From an uncultured Rubrobacteraceae bacterium (lineage in GTDB: Bacteria > Actinomycetota > Rubrobacteria > Rubrobacterales > Rubrobacteraceae): a stretch of DNA of 39,648 nucleotides. Both the position numbers and the translations under genes were made by a program. Of this stretch, positions 7,112 to 15,897 are shown piece by piece (the first letter of the stretch is position 1; each line of letters opens with the position of its first letter). Where the stretch lies: positions 1-39,648 of the forward strand of contig CADCVD010000061.1 of the NCBI GenBank assembly GCA_902806055.1, in the 5' to 3' direction. A model generated the notes under the pieces. It saw only the letters and a list, made by a program, of their open reading frames with translations. It did no database searches and was not told where the DNA came from.

Positions 7112-8557
7112 ATGAAGGGAAGATACGATCTGATGGTTGTCGGAGGTGGCACGGCGGGGCTGGTCTCCGCTGCCGGAGCCGCGTCCCTCGGGGCAAAGGT
7201 AGCTCTCGCCGAGCGGGACAAGCTTGGCGGCGACTGCCTGTACAGGGGATGTGTGCCGACCAAGACCCTGATCAAGAGCGCCCGCGTCGCACGCCTTATA
7301 GGCTGCTCCGAGGAGTACGGCATCAAGAGCCCCGGACACGAAGTGGACTTCCCGGCCGTGATGGACCGTATGGACCGGATCGTAGGTACGGCTGGCGAGC
7401 ACGACGACCCCGCACGCTTCAGGAAGATGGGCGTAGACATTTTTCTCGGGGATGAGGCGAGCTTCGTCTCACCACGGGAGGTCTCAGTGGACGGCCGTCA
7501 CCTCGGTGCGCACAGCGTCATCCTCGCCACCGGCTCCCACCCGGTCGCGCCGCCCGTAGAGGGTCTGGAGGAGGTGAGATATCTCACCAACGTGGAGGCT
7601 CTTCAACTCCGACGACTGCCGCGCTCGCTGATCATCATAGGTTCGGGGCCCATAGGCTGTGAGTTCGCCCAAATCTTCTCTCGCTTCGGCTCGGAAGTGG
7701 CTATGCTCTCCTCATCTCCGCTCCCTCTGCCTAAGGAGGACTCCGAGGTGGGAGAGGTCTTGAAGCAGGTTATGATATCTGAAGGCGTGGCCTTTCACGG
7801 CGGCTTTCAGGCGACGGAGGCTCACGTGGAAAACGGCGAGAAAGTCATCACGGCGAGCAACGATCGGGGCGAGAGGGTAGAGATCCGGGCGGAGGAGATC
7901 CTGATCGCCGCCGGACGTGCCCCGACCGCCGGCAGCCTTGCGCTGGAGAACGCGGGCGTGGAGCTGGAGAAGACAGGCTTGAAGGTTGACGAGCACCTTC
8001 GCACCACCGCGCCCAACGTCTACGCGGCCGGGGACATAACCGGAAAGTACCTCTTCACCCACGTCGCCGAGTACCAGGGCCGCACCGCTCTGAGAAACGC
8101 CCTCTTCCCGGTAAAGACCAAGGCCGACCACCGTGTCGTTCCCTGGACTACCTTCACTGACCCGGAGGTCGCCCGTGTCGGTCTCACGGAAGAGCAGGCC
8201 CGGGAAGAGCACGGGTACGTCAAGGTCTACCGTCAGGAGTTCGCCGGGGTAGATCGCGCTCTCACCGACGGAGAGACGACCGGGTTCGTCAAGGTAGTCA
8301 CCGGCAGGCGGGGAAAGATTCTGGGGGGGCACATCATCGGTCCGGATGCGGGGAACCTGATCCACGAGATCGTCCTAGCGATGCAGAAGAACATCCCCAT
8401 ACAGTCGCTCTCGACAATGATCCACGTCTACCCGACGCTCTCGCAGGCGAACCAGCGGGCCGCGGACAACTACTACCGTGAGAGGCTCTTCACCGACCGT
8501 ACCCGCAAGGTGTTCTCCGCCTTCTTCGGAGCCCGGCGTCTGCTCGGGCGTGGTTGA
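7112..8557 (+). CDS. MerA-like pyridine nucleotide-disulfide oxidoreductase
   Basis: A 481-aa cytoplasmic FAD enzyme of the mercuric reductase/dihydrolipoamide dehydrogenase group. It shows the FAD-binding GGGTAG at 11-16, the redox disulfide C42-x4-C47 in GGDCLYRGCVPTK, an NAD(P)-binding GSGPIGCEFA, the second FAD motif YAAGDITG and a dimerisation domain ending HVYPTLSQANQRAA. It lacks the N-terminal HMA domain and the C-terminal CC pair of true mercuric reductases, so mercury reduction is unlikely. ATG 7112 has GAAGGG upstream; GTG 7064, behind AGGAGGGG, would add 16 residues. It is followed by a VTT membrane protein, a pairing known in other bacteria even as fusions, which suggests a shared membrane-linked redox task. 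Confidence 0.85.
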   Translation: MKGRYDLMVVGGGTAGLVSAAGAASLGAKVALAERDKLGGDCLYRGCVPTKTLIKSARVARLIGCSEEYGIKSPGHEVDFPAVMDRMDRIVGTAGEHDDPARFRKMGVDIFLGDEASFVSPREVSVDGRHLGAHSVILATGSHPVAPPVEGLEEVRYLTNVEALQLRRLPRSLIIIGSGPIGCEFAQIFSRFGSEVAMLSSSPLPLPKEDSEVGEVLKQVMISEGVAFHGGFQATEAHVENGEKVITASNDRGERVEIRAEEILIAAGRAPTAGSLALENAGVELEKTGLKVDEHLRTTAPNVYAAGDITGKYLFTHVAEYQGRTALRNALFPVKTKADHRVVPWTTFTDPEVARVGLTEEQAREEHGYVKVYRQEFAGVDRALTDGETTGFVKVVTGRRGKILGGHIIGPDAGNLIHEIVLAMQKNIPIQSLSTMIHVYPTLSQANQRAADNYYRERLFTDRTRKVFSAFFGARRLLGRG

Positions 8558-8621
8558 TGTCCCGGTCTGGTGAGAGTTTAACAACCGGAGCGACAACGAG
8601 GCGTTGTACAGGGCCGAATTA

Positions 8622-9326
8622 ATGAATGATCAGTTAGACAGAGGGAAGGACGTCAAGAGAAGGGGCACGGGCCGGTTGATCGCCGTAGGCTTCGCCCTGC
8701 TCCTCGTTCTCGTGGGAGCCCGGGTCGCCGGGGTGACCGAGTGTGTAAGTCTCGATGGCCTGAATAGCTTGAGAGATTGGATCAACGGCTTCGGGATGGT
8801 GGCTCCCATCGTTTTCGTCGTCATCTACGTAGTCGCGACCGTGTCGTTCTTGCCGGGCGCGCCTTTATCTCTCTTGGCCGGGCTGGTGTTCGGGGCGGCA
8901 TGGGGCACCTTGTGGACCGTCATCGGCGCGACGCTCGGAGCCACGCTGGCCTTCCTGATTGCCCGCTACGCCGCGCGCGGGCTGGTGGAGTCCTGGACCG
9001 CGAACAATCAACGGGTCAGGAAGCTGGATGAGGGCGTCGAGAAACACGGCTGGAGGATGTTGCTCATCACCCGCCTGGTGCCCCTGTTCCCTTTCAACTT
9101 GCAGAACTACGCCTACGGTCTTACCAGGGTCGGGGTTGGCAGTTACGTACTCCTGACCGGGACCTGCATAGTGCCTGGGGTACTGGTGTATACGCTTGCG
9201 GGCGGCTCGCTGGCGAGCGCGAACGAAGACCTAATCAAGACTTTCGTGTATCTGGGCGTGGCAGCGGTCTTCTTCGTGCTGATCTCCCTGATTCCCGGAT
9301 GGTTGCGGAGAAGAAATGGGCGATAG
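8622..9326 (+). CDS. TVP38/TMEM64 (VTT-domain) membrane protein
   Basis: A 234-aa inner-membrane protein with about six hydrophobic segments. The VTT core is visible from PGAPLSLLAGLVFGAAWG to GATLGATLAFLIAR, followed by the re-entrant LVPLFPFNLQNYAYGLT region and the closing membrane helices. Related DedA and TVP38 proteins are linked to lipid scrambling or polyprenyl-phosphate recycling, but the substrate here is unknown. ATG 8622 is chosen, with AGGG about eight bases upstream; TTG 8604 is possible. It follows the MerA-like gene by about 65 bp on the same strand, probably as an operon. A second VTT protein is at 13289-14053. Confidence 0.85.
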   Translation: MNDQLDRGKDVKRRGTGRLIAVGFALLLVLVGARVAGVTECVSLDGLNSLRDWINGFGMVAPIVFVVIYVVATVSFLPGAPLSLLAGLVFGAAWGTLWTVIGATLGATLAFLIARYAARGLVESWTANNQRVRKLDEGVEKHGWRMLLITRLVPLFPFNLQNYAYGLTRVGVGSYVLLTGTCIVPGVLVYTLAGGSLASANEDLIKTFVYLGVAAVFFVLISLIPGWLRRRNGR

Positions 9327-9451
9327 GCTGCTTTATTCATGTTCAGTGGTGCTAGTCGAGCGAAAGATTTGCTGATCGTCGCGACACCTTGCTCCGTACC
9401 CATCACTCGCGGCTGACTGCAATGACCTGAAGATGAAAAGGAGATTCTATT

Positions 9452-10696
9452 TTGAAGCTTAGAGCCTTGATGTTGGTCGCCCTAGCCGCGACACTCTCGG
9501 TGTTCACAACCGCCTGCGGGAACACCGGAGGTGGAACAGACAACGCGGGCTCTCAGGGAGAGGACCGTTCTTTTGCAGAGCTGGAGGAAGAGGCCCGCGG
9601 CGCCACCGTCAATCTCTCCATATACGGCGGGGACGAGGCGATCAACGCTTACGTCGACGACTATGTGACGCCGCGTCTGAAAGAGGAGTACGGGATCACG
9701 CTTGAGCGGACCCCGCTGACTGACACCGCCGACGCTGTGAACAAGCTCCTGAACGAGAAAAGCGCCGGCAAGGAGGAAGGGACGATAGATCTCGTCTGGC
9801 TCAACGGCGAGAACTTTGCCACAGGCGCCGAAGCCGACCTGTGGTTCGGTCCCTGGGCCGAGAGGCTCCCAAACGCGGAGTACATTGGCTGGGAGAGCCC
9901 GTCTATCAACCGCGACTTCGGCTACCCTGTAGAGGGCCGCGAGGCGCCGTGGGGCAAGGCCCAGTTCGTCATGATCTACGACTCCGCCAAAGTAGAGGAC
10001 CCGCCGAAGAGCATGGACGAGCTGCGCGACTGGACTGCGGAGAACCCCGGACGCTTTACCTACCCCGCCCCGCCGGACTTCACCGGCAACGCCTTTGTGG
10101 AGCAGGCGCTCTACGGCGTTACGGGCGAGGTCGAGCCTTTCGAGCAGCCCTTCGACCAGGAGACGTTTGACGAGGAAACACCCGAGGTATATAAATTTTT
10201 GAACGAGATCGAGCCGAAGCTCTGGCGCGAGGGGGAAACCTACCCGGAGTCCTCGACCAAACTGGACGAGCTGTACCAGAACGGCGAAGTCTGGCTCTCG
10301 ATGAGCTACAACCCGCAACTCGCGCAGCGCCAGATCAACAAGGGCCTCTGGCCCGAGAGCACCCGTACCTACCTCCTGGACGGCGGCACCCTGAGCAACA
10401 CCCACTACGTCGCCATCCCGTTCAACTCCCCGAACAAGGCCGGGGCGCAGGTTGTCGCGAACCTCCTGGAGAGCCCGGAGGCCCAGATCGCGAAGCAAGA
10501 CCCGAACGGCTGGGGCGACCTCACGGCCCTGGACTTGGACCGGCTGCCGGAGGACGTACGCGAAGAGTTCTCGGAGCCGGAGGGAGAGGCGGCTCTTCCT
10601 GCCGACGAGCTTCAGGAGAACCGGTTACCGGAAGCCCGCTCTGAGTGGCTGCTGGAGCTGGAGGACGGCTGGCAGGAGAAGGTCCTCAAGGAGTAG
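9452..10696 (+). CDS. ABC importer substrate-binding lipoprotein (YnjB-like)
   Basis: A 414-aa solute-binding protein. The N-terminus is a lipoprotein signal peptide with the modified cysteine at C22 (FTTACGN), then a Gly/Asn-rich linker and a large two-lobed binding domain (VNLSIYGGDEAINAYVDDYV onwards, IDLVWLNGENF, APWGKAQFVMIYD). The pattern is that of the YnjB type of extracellular binding protein within the ABC superfamily. TTG 9452 has AAAAGGAG eight bases upstream. Two permease genes follow almost without gaps. The ligand is not evident; no thiamine riboswitch-like sequence was seen upstream, so I do not call it a thiamine system. Confidence 0.85.
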   Translation: MKLRALMLVALAATLSVFTTACGNTGGGTDNAGSQGEDRSFAELEEEARGATVNLSIYGGDEAINAYVDDYVTPRLKEEYGITLERTPLTDTADAVNKLLNEKSAGKEEGTIDLVWLNGENFATGAEADLWFGPWAERLPNAEYIGWESPSINRDFGYPVEGREAPWGKAQFVMIYDSAKVEDPPKSMDELRDWTAENPGRFTYPAPPDFTGNAFVEQALYGVTGEVEPFEQPFDQETFDEETPEVYKFLNEIEPKLWREGETYPESSTKLDELYQNGEVWLSMSYNPQLAQRQINKGLWPESTRTYLLDGGTLSNTHYVAIPFNSPNKAGAQVVANLLESPEAQIAKQDPNGWGDLTALDLDRLPEDVREEFSEPEGEAALPADELQENRLPEARSEWLLELEDGWQEKVLKE

Positions 10697-10697
10697 T

Positions 10698-11549
10698 TTG
10701 GGCGGACGCGTCAAGATAGCTTTGCTCCTCGCTCCAGCACTGCTGGTGATCGGGGTCCTATTCGCCGGGGGGCTGATTGCCGCCGTCGTGCAGTCCCTTG
10801 GCTACCTGCCCGCTATCGGGCAGACGGAGCTGAACTTCGACGCCTACCGCGACGTCCTAACCGGCGAGGACTTTTTGAACTCGTTCCTCCTGACGGTCTA
10901 CGTCGCAGGGGCTTCCACGGGCATCTCGACGGTACTCGCCGTACTGGCCGCGTTGGCCCTCAGACGCTCAAGCGGACGGCTCTCCGCCATCGTCTTCCAG
11001 CTACCGATCACGATCCCCCACCTGGTCGCGGCGGTCGGCATCGCGCTGGTCGTCTCCCAGACTGGCCTGGGCGTGCGGTTCGCGGCGGCCCTGGGCCTGA
11101 TCGAGGAACCGGCTGAGTTCCCCGCCCTCCTCTACGACAGATACTCCGTCGGTATCATCATCACCTACGTGTGGAAGGAGGTGCCGTTCATCGCGCTGGT
11201 CGTGCTCGCCTCCCTTCGAGGCGTCGCCGGGGAACTGGAAGACGTCGCCCGGACGCTCGGGGCGAACGCGTGGCAGCGGTTCTGGTATGTGGTGTTCCCC
11301 GTGATCTCGCCGGGGATCATCGCCGCGAGCCTGATAGTCTTCGCCTTCACCTTCGGCGCCTTCGAAGTACCGTACCTGCTCGGCAAGACCTACCCGACCA
11401 TCCTACCGGTGATGGCCTACAACGAGTATCGCGACATCGAGCTGAGCGCCCGGCCCGTAGCGATGGCGATAAACGTCCTGATCGCGCTCATCACGGCGGT
11501 CTTCGCCGCTCTCTACCTCCGGCTCGCAAAGGACCTGAGGCGTGGGTGA
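10698..11549 (+). CDS. ABC importer permease 1
   Basis: A 283-aa inner-membrane permease with about six transmembrane helices. The cytoplasmic EAA loop that contacts the ATPase is at about 179-205 (ELEDVARTLGANAWQRFWYV, then FPVISPG). TTG 10698 is the start: the previous gene's last codons supply the ribosome site AAGGAG, so it is translationally tied to the binding-protein gene. The open frame continues far upstream, but that part overlaps the binding-protein gene and is not coding. It pairs with the next permease to form the channel. Confidence 0.88.
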   Translation: MGGRVKIALLLAPALLVIGVLFAGGLIAAVVQSLGYLPAIGQTELNFDAYRDVLTGEDFLNSFLLTVYVAGASTGISTVLAVLAALALRRSSGRLSAIVFQLPITIPHLVAAVGIALVVSQTGLGVRFAAALGLIEEPAEFPALLYDRYSVGIIITYVWKEVPFIALVVLASLRGVAGELEDVARTLGANAWQRFWYVVFPVISPGIIAASLIVFAFTFGAFEVPYLLGKTYPTILPVMAYNEYRDIELSARPVAMAINVLIALITAVFAALYLRLAKDLRRG

Positions 11550-12372
11550 TCCATCGGGCAAGCGCCGGAGCAACACGGGGCTTGTGATCGTAGCGGCCCT
11601 CGTCGCGCTGCCGTTCGTGCCGCTATTTCTGTGGGCCTTCGCCGGGGAGTGGCGCTTCCCGGACCTGCTGCCGGCCGAGTGGTCGCTGCGTGGCGTCTAT
11701 TATCTCCTGGATCCCGGCGGGCGCGTCTTCGGGGCGACGCTCAGCAGCCTCCTGATCGGAGCCTCGGTCGCCCTCGCTTCTGTGGCGGTCGGAATGCCGG
11801 CGGGGATGGCTATGGGAGGCTACGAGTGGCGCTTCAAGGGGGTCGTGATCTTCTTTATCCTCCTCCCGATACTGGTCCCCCCGCTCGCCTCGACGATGGG
11901 TATCCACCTGACCTTTATACGGCTCGGGCTCGCCGACACGGCGCTCGGAGTGTTCCTCGTTCACCTCGTTCCGACGGTGCCCTATACCGCTATTATCCTT
12001 ACCAGCATCTTCGCCGAACGGACCGGCGAGCTGGAAGAGGCCGCCCGAACCCTGGGAGCAAGCTCCTGGCAGGCGTTCGTCCACGTGACGCTGCCCGAAG
12101 TTGCGCCAGGGGTGGCGGTTGCAGGGCTCTTCGCTTTCCTGATCTCCTGGGGCCAGTACATCCTGACCCTCCTGATAGGGGGCGGCAACGTCGTTACCCT
12201 GCCTATGCTCCTCTTCTCCGCCGCCTCCGGCAACGATCCCGTCATAGCCTCGGCCCTCGCGATCGTCTTCGCCCTGCCCGCGGTGTTCGCGCTCGTGGTC
12301 GCTCTGCGCTTCTTGAAACCGTCGGAGACGGACGAGGGGCGTGGCTTTGTCGGTTTGGGCAAGGTCTCGTGA
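11542..12372 (+). CDS. ABC importer permease 2
   Basis: A 276-aa second permease with six or so membrane helices. Its EAA loop at about 163-189 reads ELEEAARTLGASSWQAFVHV followed by TLPEVAPG. It begins at GTG 11542, eight bases inside the end of permease 1, so the two are coupled. With permease 1 and the ATPase at 14193-15224 it should form a heterodimeric importer. The operon stops here: the next gene is on the opposite strand. Confidence 0.88.
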   Translation: MGDPSGKRRSNTGLVIVAALVALPFVPLFLWAFAGEWRFPDLLPAEWSLRGVYYLLDPGGRVFGATLSSLLIGASVALASVAVGMPAGMAMGGYEWRFKGVVIFFILLPILVPPLASTMGIHLTFIRLGLADTALGVFLVHLVPTVPYTAIILTSIFAERTGELEEAARTLGASSWQAFVHVTLPEVAPGVAVAGLFAFLISWGQYILTLLIGGGNVVTLPMLLFSAASGNDPVIASALAIVFALPAVFALVVALRFLKPSETDEGRGFVGLGKVS

Positions 12373-12425
12373 GCCCCCCCGGGCGGTTCGAGGTTCTCGT
12401 TGGTAAGCTGCGGTTGCTGTATCCC

Positions 12426-13031
12426 CTAACCGTGGCCGAGCATCCGCCGACCGTCCCACAGGCGCTGGCCCGCCGAGACGAAGACCATGGCAGCGAAGAC
12501 CCAGGCGATGGTGGAGACGTAACCAGGCAAGAGCAGGAAGAGCGTCCCCACGAGGATAGTCTCGAATCCCTCGGCCAACGAGCGGCGGAAGTGGAGACCA
12601 CGCTCCGTCAGGCGCTCCCTCTGCAGCCGCTCCAGGGTACTGGAGAGGGCCAGAAACATCGTACCGTTCAGGTAGTAGGCGAAGAAGAGCACCACCAAAG
12701 CGAGACGAGCATCCGGATGCTGGATGGCCAGCGCGACGAGGAAACCACCGTAAACGAAGAAATCCGCCACGACGTCAACGAACGCGCCGAGTTCCGAACT
12801 CTCCCCGCGGAGGCGGGCTACCTCCCCGTCGAGACCGTCCAGGAGCCGGTTGAGGAGCCAGAGGATGAGCGCCACGGTGTTGAGGTGGAAGGCTATCGCT
12901 GCCAGGCAGAGCGCGCCGATACCGAGGCTCGCCCCGGTAAGAGCGTCGCCGGTGACGCCTCTCTCAGCCAGGGCTCGAGCGGGCAGTTTGTAGAGGGGCT
13001 TGGCGCCCTTGCGGAGTTCCTCGTCGAGCAT
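12426..13031 (-). CDS. CDP-alcohol phosphatidyltransferase
   Basis: A 201-aa integral membrane enzyme that moves a phosphatidyl or related phospho-group from a CDP-alcohol to an acceptor alcohol in phospholipid or inositol-phosphate lipid synthesis. The diagnostic signature D-x2-DG-x2-AR-x8-G-x3-D-x3-D is complete: D65, D68, G69, A72, R73, G82, D86 and D90. The remaining sequence is hydrophobic, with about five further helices. The acceptor alcohol cannot be deduced. It lies convergent to the ABC permeases and separates them from their ATPase. The start is ATG 13031. Confidence 0.9.
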   Translation of the reverse strand: MLDEELRKGAKPLYKLPARALAERGVTGDALTGASLGIGALCLAAIAFHLNTVALILWLLNRLLDGLDGEVARLRGESSELGAFVDVVADFFVYGGFLVALAIQHPDARLALVVLFFAYYLNGTMFLALSSTLERLQRERLTERGLHFRRSLAEGFETILVGTLFLLLPGYVSTIAWVFAAMVFVSAGQRLWDGRRMLGHG

Positions 13032-13288
13032 CCCCGGATCATAGCAGCGGGTGCGTGATTCCGGTTACAGAGGGCTAGGAGGGTTCTTGTTCAGAAGATT
13101 CCATGTCAGGAGCGGATACGCGTACCTGTCCAACCGCTGGTCCGCGGTCCGCGGGTAGTGCTACCGTTATGTCGGGTGAGCGATGTCGGCGAGACTGGAT
13201 GAAGCTCAGAAGTGAAGACGCACGCAAAGTCAGCTCCAGCCGGTGCGGAAGGCTCGGACGCAAACGGCCTAAACTTGCCGGACATCCA

Positions 13289-14053
13289 ATGAATCTCGGC
13301 CCTCGCACTGTAAGATGGGTCAGGTTCGCGCTGGGTCTGTTGGCCCTGGCGGCGTTCGGCCTCGTATATCTTCTCTCGGAGGGTTTTCGGTCCGAGATTG
13401 ATCGGGCCGTGGCGATCCTGAGCCATGGAGACGTCGCGGGGCTCAGGGACTACATCCTCTCGTTCGGGGCGTGGGCGCCGATCGTTTCGGCGCTGCTGAT
13501 GATCCTGCAGGCTCTCGCGGCCCCTCTTCCGGCTTTCGTCCTGGCTTTCGCCAACGGTTTGGCGTTCGGGGCATTCTGGGGTGGGATGTTGAGCCTGGTG
13601 AGCGCGTCCCTGGCGGCGGCCGTAAGCTTCTGGATCGCGCGCCTTCTGGGTCGGGGTCCGGTCGAAGCTCTCGTCGGTCGGTCGCACCTGGGAGCCGCGG
13701 ACCGGTGGTTCCTGCGCTGGGGCGCGTACGCGATCCTCGTCGCGCGGCTCGTGCCCATCATCTCCTTCGACATCATCTCGTATGCGGCTGGTCTCACCCG
13801 CATGGGCTTCTGGCGGTTCATGCTCGCCACGGCGGTCGGTATGTCCCCTGCGACGTTCCTCTACGCTTACCTCGGAGGGCAGGCTCCACAGTACGTTCAG
13901 GTGTTGCTGATCGCGTTCGGCGCCGTGATAGCGGGGGCGATAGTTGCCGCCGTCCTCCGGCGAAGGAGGCAAGGAAAACGGATACCGCTAGTCGAGACGA
14001 AAGAGGCTCTCGAAGAGAGCGAGGAGGATTCTGATGAGCAACCTACCGGATAG
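13289..14053 (+). CDS. Second TVP38/TMEM64 (VTT-domain) membrane protein
   Basis: About 254 aa, with the same VTT architecture as the protein at 8622-9326: an N-terminal helix, then FVLAFANGLAFGAFWGG, SASLAAAVSFWIARLLGRG and RLVPIISFDIISYAAGLTRMG, and a charged C-terminal tail rich in Glu. The open frame reaches back to ATG 13103, but the first 62 codons are Arg/Ser-rich and unlike a membrane-protein N-terminus. ATG 13289, just before the first helix, is preferred, though it has no clear ribosome site. It lies upstream of the importer ATPase on the same strand. Its substrate is unknown; the neighbouring phosphatidyltransferase makes a lipid context attractive. Confidence 0.8.
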   Translation: MNLGPRTVRWVRFALGLLALAAFGLVYLLSEGFRSEIDRAVAILSHGDVAGLRDYILSFGAWAPIVSALLMILQALAAPLPAFVLAFANGLAFGAFWGGMLSLVSASLAAAVSFWIARLLGRGPVEALVGRSHLGAADRWFLRWGAYAILVARLVPIISFDIISYAAGLTRMGFWRFMLATAVGMSPATFLYAYLGGQAPQYVQVLLIAFGAVIAGAIVAAVLRRRRQGKRIPLVETKEALEESEEDSDEQPTG

Positions 14054-14192
14054 ACAAGGATGGCCTCGCTCGCCTGTAAGCAGCCGTTTAGTAACGGGGA
14101 AGACCGAGACGATACCGGGTTTGCGCTCCGGCACTCCTGTGCTCTTGGCCCCTCCGTACCAGCTTCGGCGTCTCGCGCGTGGGTAGGCGTTC

Positions 14193-15224
14193 GTGAGCGC
14201 CAGTCTCAGGTTGAGAGACCTCTCGCACCGCTACGGGAGAGTTTCCGTGCCGGCGCTTTCGCACCTCTCAGTCGAAGTGGAGCCTGGGGAGCTTGTCGCT
14301 TTCCTCGGGCCCTCGGGATGCGGAAAGACGACGGTGTTGAAGATAATAGCCGGTCTTCTACGCCCCGCGTCCGGTGACGTTCTGATAGACGGGGACTCGG
14401 TGCTCGCCGTGCCGCCGGAGAAGCGGGGAGCCGCGATGGTCTTCCAGAAACCTCTGCTCTTTCCACGCATGAGCGTCGCCGCAAACATCGGCTTCGGGCT
14501 CAAGATGCGAAACGTACAGAAGGATCACGCCGACCGCCGGGTCGTCACGGCGCTCCGGCGGGTACGGATGGAGGGCTTCGCGGATCGCCGTCCCGGCGAG
14601 CTGTCCGGCGGGCAGCAGCAGCGGATAGCGCTGGCGCGCGCGCTCGTCATCGAGCCGCGCCTGCTGCTTCTGGACGAACCTCTGAGCGCCCTCGACGCCA
14701 ACCTCCGGGGAGAGATGCGGGAGCTGGTGCGGGAGGTGCAGGAGCAAGAAGGCTACACTACCGTCTTCGTCACACACGACCAGGAGGAGGCCGTGGTCCT
14801 CGCCGACCGCATCGCCCTCCTCTTCGACGGAAAACTACAGATGTACGACGAGCCGCAGGCCTTCTACGACCGGCCTGCGAGCCGCCGGATCGCCGAGTTC
14901 TTTGGCGCCACTAACTTTATCCACGGCAGGGTGAGAAACGGTACGGTCGAGACGCCACTTGGCAACCTGAGCCTTGCGGAAGCGGCTCCGGCCGGAGAAG
15001 TTACTCTGACGATCCGCCCCGAGGCCGTTCGCCTCGGAGAGGGTGAGAATTCCTTTTCTGCCCGGATCACCCGGGTTGCCTACCTCGGTACCCGCATAGA
15101 CTGCGGCCTCAACGCCAACGGCGTTGAGCTCAGGGTGGTCTTGCCGCCTGACGCAAGGATGCGCGAAGGAGAGAAGGTTACCGTTCGGCTGCCCTCAAAG
15201 TCCCTATGGGTGCTTAGAAGCTAG
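14193..15224 (+). CDS. ABC importer ATP-binding protein
   Basis: A 343-aa cytoplasmic ATPase of the PotA/FbpC/MalK size class. Walker A is GPSGCGKT (39-46), the Q-loop glutamine is Q85, the signature LSGGQ is at 137-141, Walker B is LLLLDE (157-162) and the switch histidine is H195. A C-terminal TOBE-like domain covers about 235-343. GTG 14193 is used. It very likely energises the permeases at 10698-12372, from which it is separated by about 1.8 kb holding an opposite-strand gene and a VTT gene, so the importer locus is interrupted. E. coli YnjD is shorter, so this ATPase belongs to a different subfamily from that of the YnjBCD system. Confidence 0.9.
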   Translation: MSASLRLRDLSHRYGRVSVPALSHLSVEVEPGELVAFLGPSGCGKTTVLKIIAGLLRPASGDVLIDGDSVLAVPPEKRGAAMVFQKPLLFPRMSVAANIGFGLKMRNVQKDHADRRVVTALRRVRMEGFADRRPGELSGGQQQRIALARALVIEPRLLLLDEPLSALDANLRGEMRELVREVQEQEGYTTVFVTHDQEEAVVLADRIALLFDGKLQMYDEPQAFYDRPASRRIAEFFGATNFIHGRVRNGTVETPLGNLSLAEAAPAGEVTLTIRPEAVRLGEGENSFSARITRVAYLGTRIDCGLNANGVELRVVLPPDARMREGEKVTVRLPSKSLWVLRS

Positions 15225-15314
15225 AGCTTTACTAAAGGTTTGTGCATCGGGGGGTCAGATCGCAAGAGCGTAGCTCTAGGTAGCCGCGTGAACCTTGCTG
15301 GCGCTCGTAACCAT

Positions 15315-15887
15315 CTATCCGGGTGGAGGTTTAGGCGACTTTTTCTGGCTCACGACACTCTTGAGAAGCAGCCACGAGATGATCAGCAGCATGAGCCCGT
15401 GGCTGACCACAAAGAACTCCTGGCTGTGGTACAGGGGGTTGTAGTAGGAGATGGGGCTGGACCACTTCCAGTCCGAGATGGGCCAGAGAAGAGGCCGGGT
15501 GTCGTTGACGTGGGTGAGGAAGTCGGCGATGGTGTGTCCGAACCAACCCAGGACAAACCACAGCAGTATGCGGCGCCGGTCGTGCCTATGCACGCCAAAG
15601 ACCCGGTACAAGATGAGCAGCGCCACCACCGGCACGGCTGAGTGCAGCGCGCTCCCCGTGCTTCCGAACGGGCCGTGGAAGTAGATCGCGTCCAGCAGCT
15701 CCTCGGAGTGCATGGAGCTCCATCCCTCTCTCAGGTACGCCGTACCCACATAATAGGCGGTCCCGGCGAAGGCAGGGAGATCCGGAAAGCTAGCTCCCAC
15801 GGCGCCGGCTATACCCGCGGCTCGCCCTGCCCGGACGCCGTGCTTTGCGAGAGCCCAGGTGAAGAACGCGTGCGAATAAGTCTCCAT
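15315..15887 (-). CDS. YdjM-like membrane-bound metal-dependent hydrolase (copy 1)
   Basis: A 190-aa protein of the YdjM/DUF457 group of predicted membrane-bound metal-dependent hydrolases. It opens with the family-typical TYSHAFFTWALAKHG and has FPDLPAF, a central GWFGHTIADFLTH motif whose His and Asp residues are likely metal ligands, and a final hydrophobic helix. The biochemical substrate of the family is not established. A paralogue lies just upstream on the same strand (15898-16449), with equivalent motifs. It is convergent with the ABC ATPase gene. Confidence 0.8.
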   Translation of the reverse strand: METYSHAFFTWALAKHGVRAGRAAGIAGAVGASFPDLPAFAGTAYYVGTAYLREGWSSMHSEELLDAIYFHGPFGSTGSALHSAVPVVALLILYRVFGVHRHDRRRILLWFVLGWFGHTIADFLTHVNDTRPLLWPISDWKWSSPISYYNPLYHSQEFFVVSHGLMLLIISWLLLKSVVSQKKSPKPPPG

Positions 15888-15897
15888 GCAGGGCAGA

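Noticed and set aside
7112-8557. True mercuric reductase (merA) and a mercury-resistance locus
   Set aside because: No HMA domain, no C-terminal cysteine pair, and no merR, merT or merP nearby.
9327-9451. TPP riboswitch upstream of the YnjB-like importer
   Set aside because: None of the conserved thi-box words (CUGAGA, GAACCUGAUCCGG) are present.
11623-13058. Long alternative frames across the permease 2 region on both strands
   Set aside because: They are shadows of the permease and phosphatidyltransferase genes, rich in Arg, Gly and Pro, with no domain.
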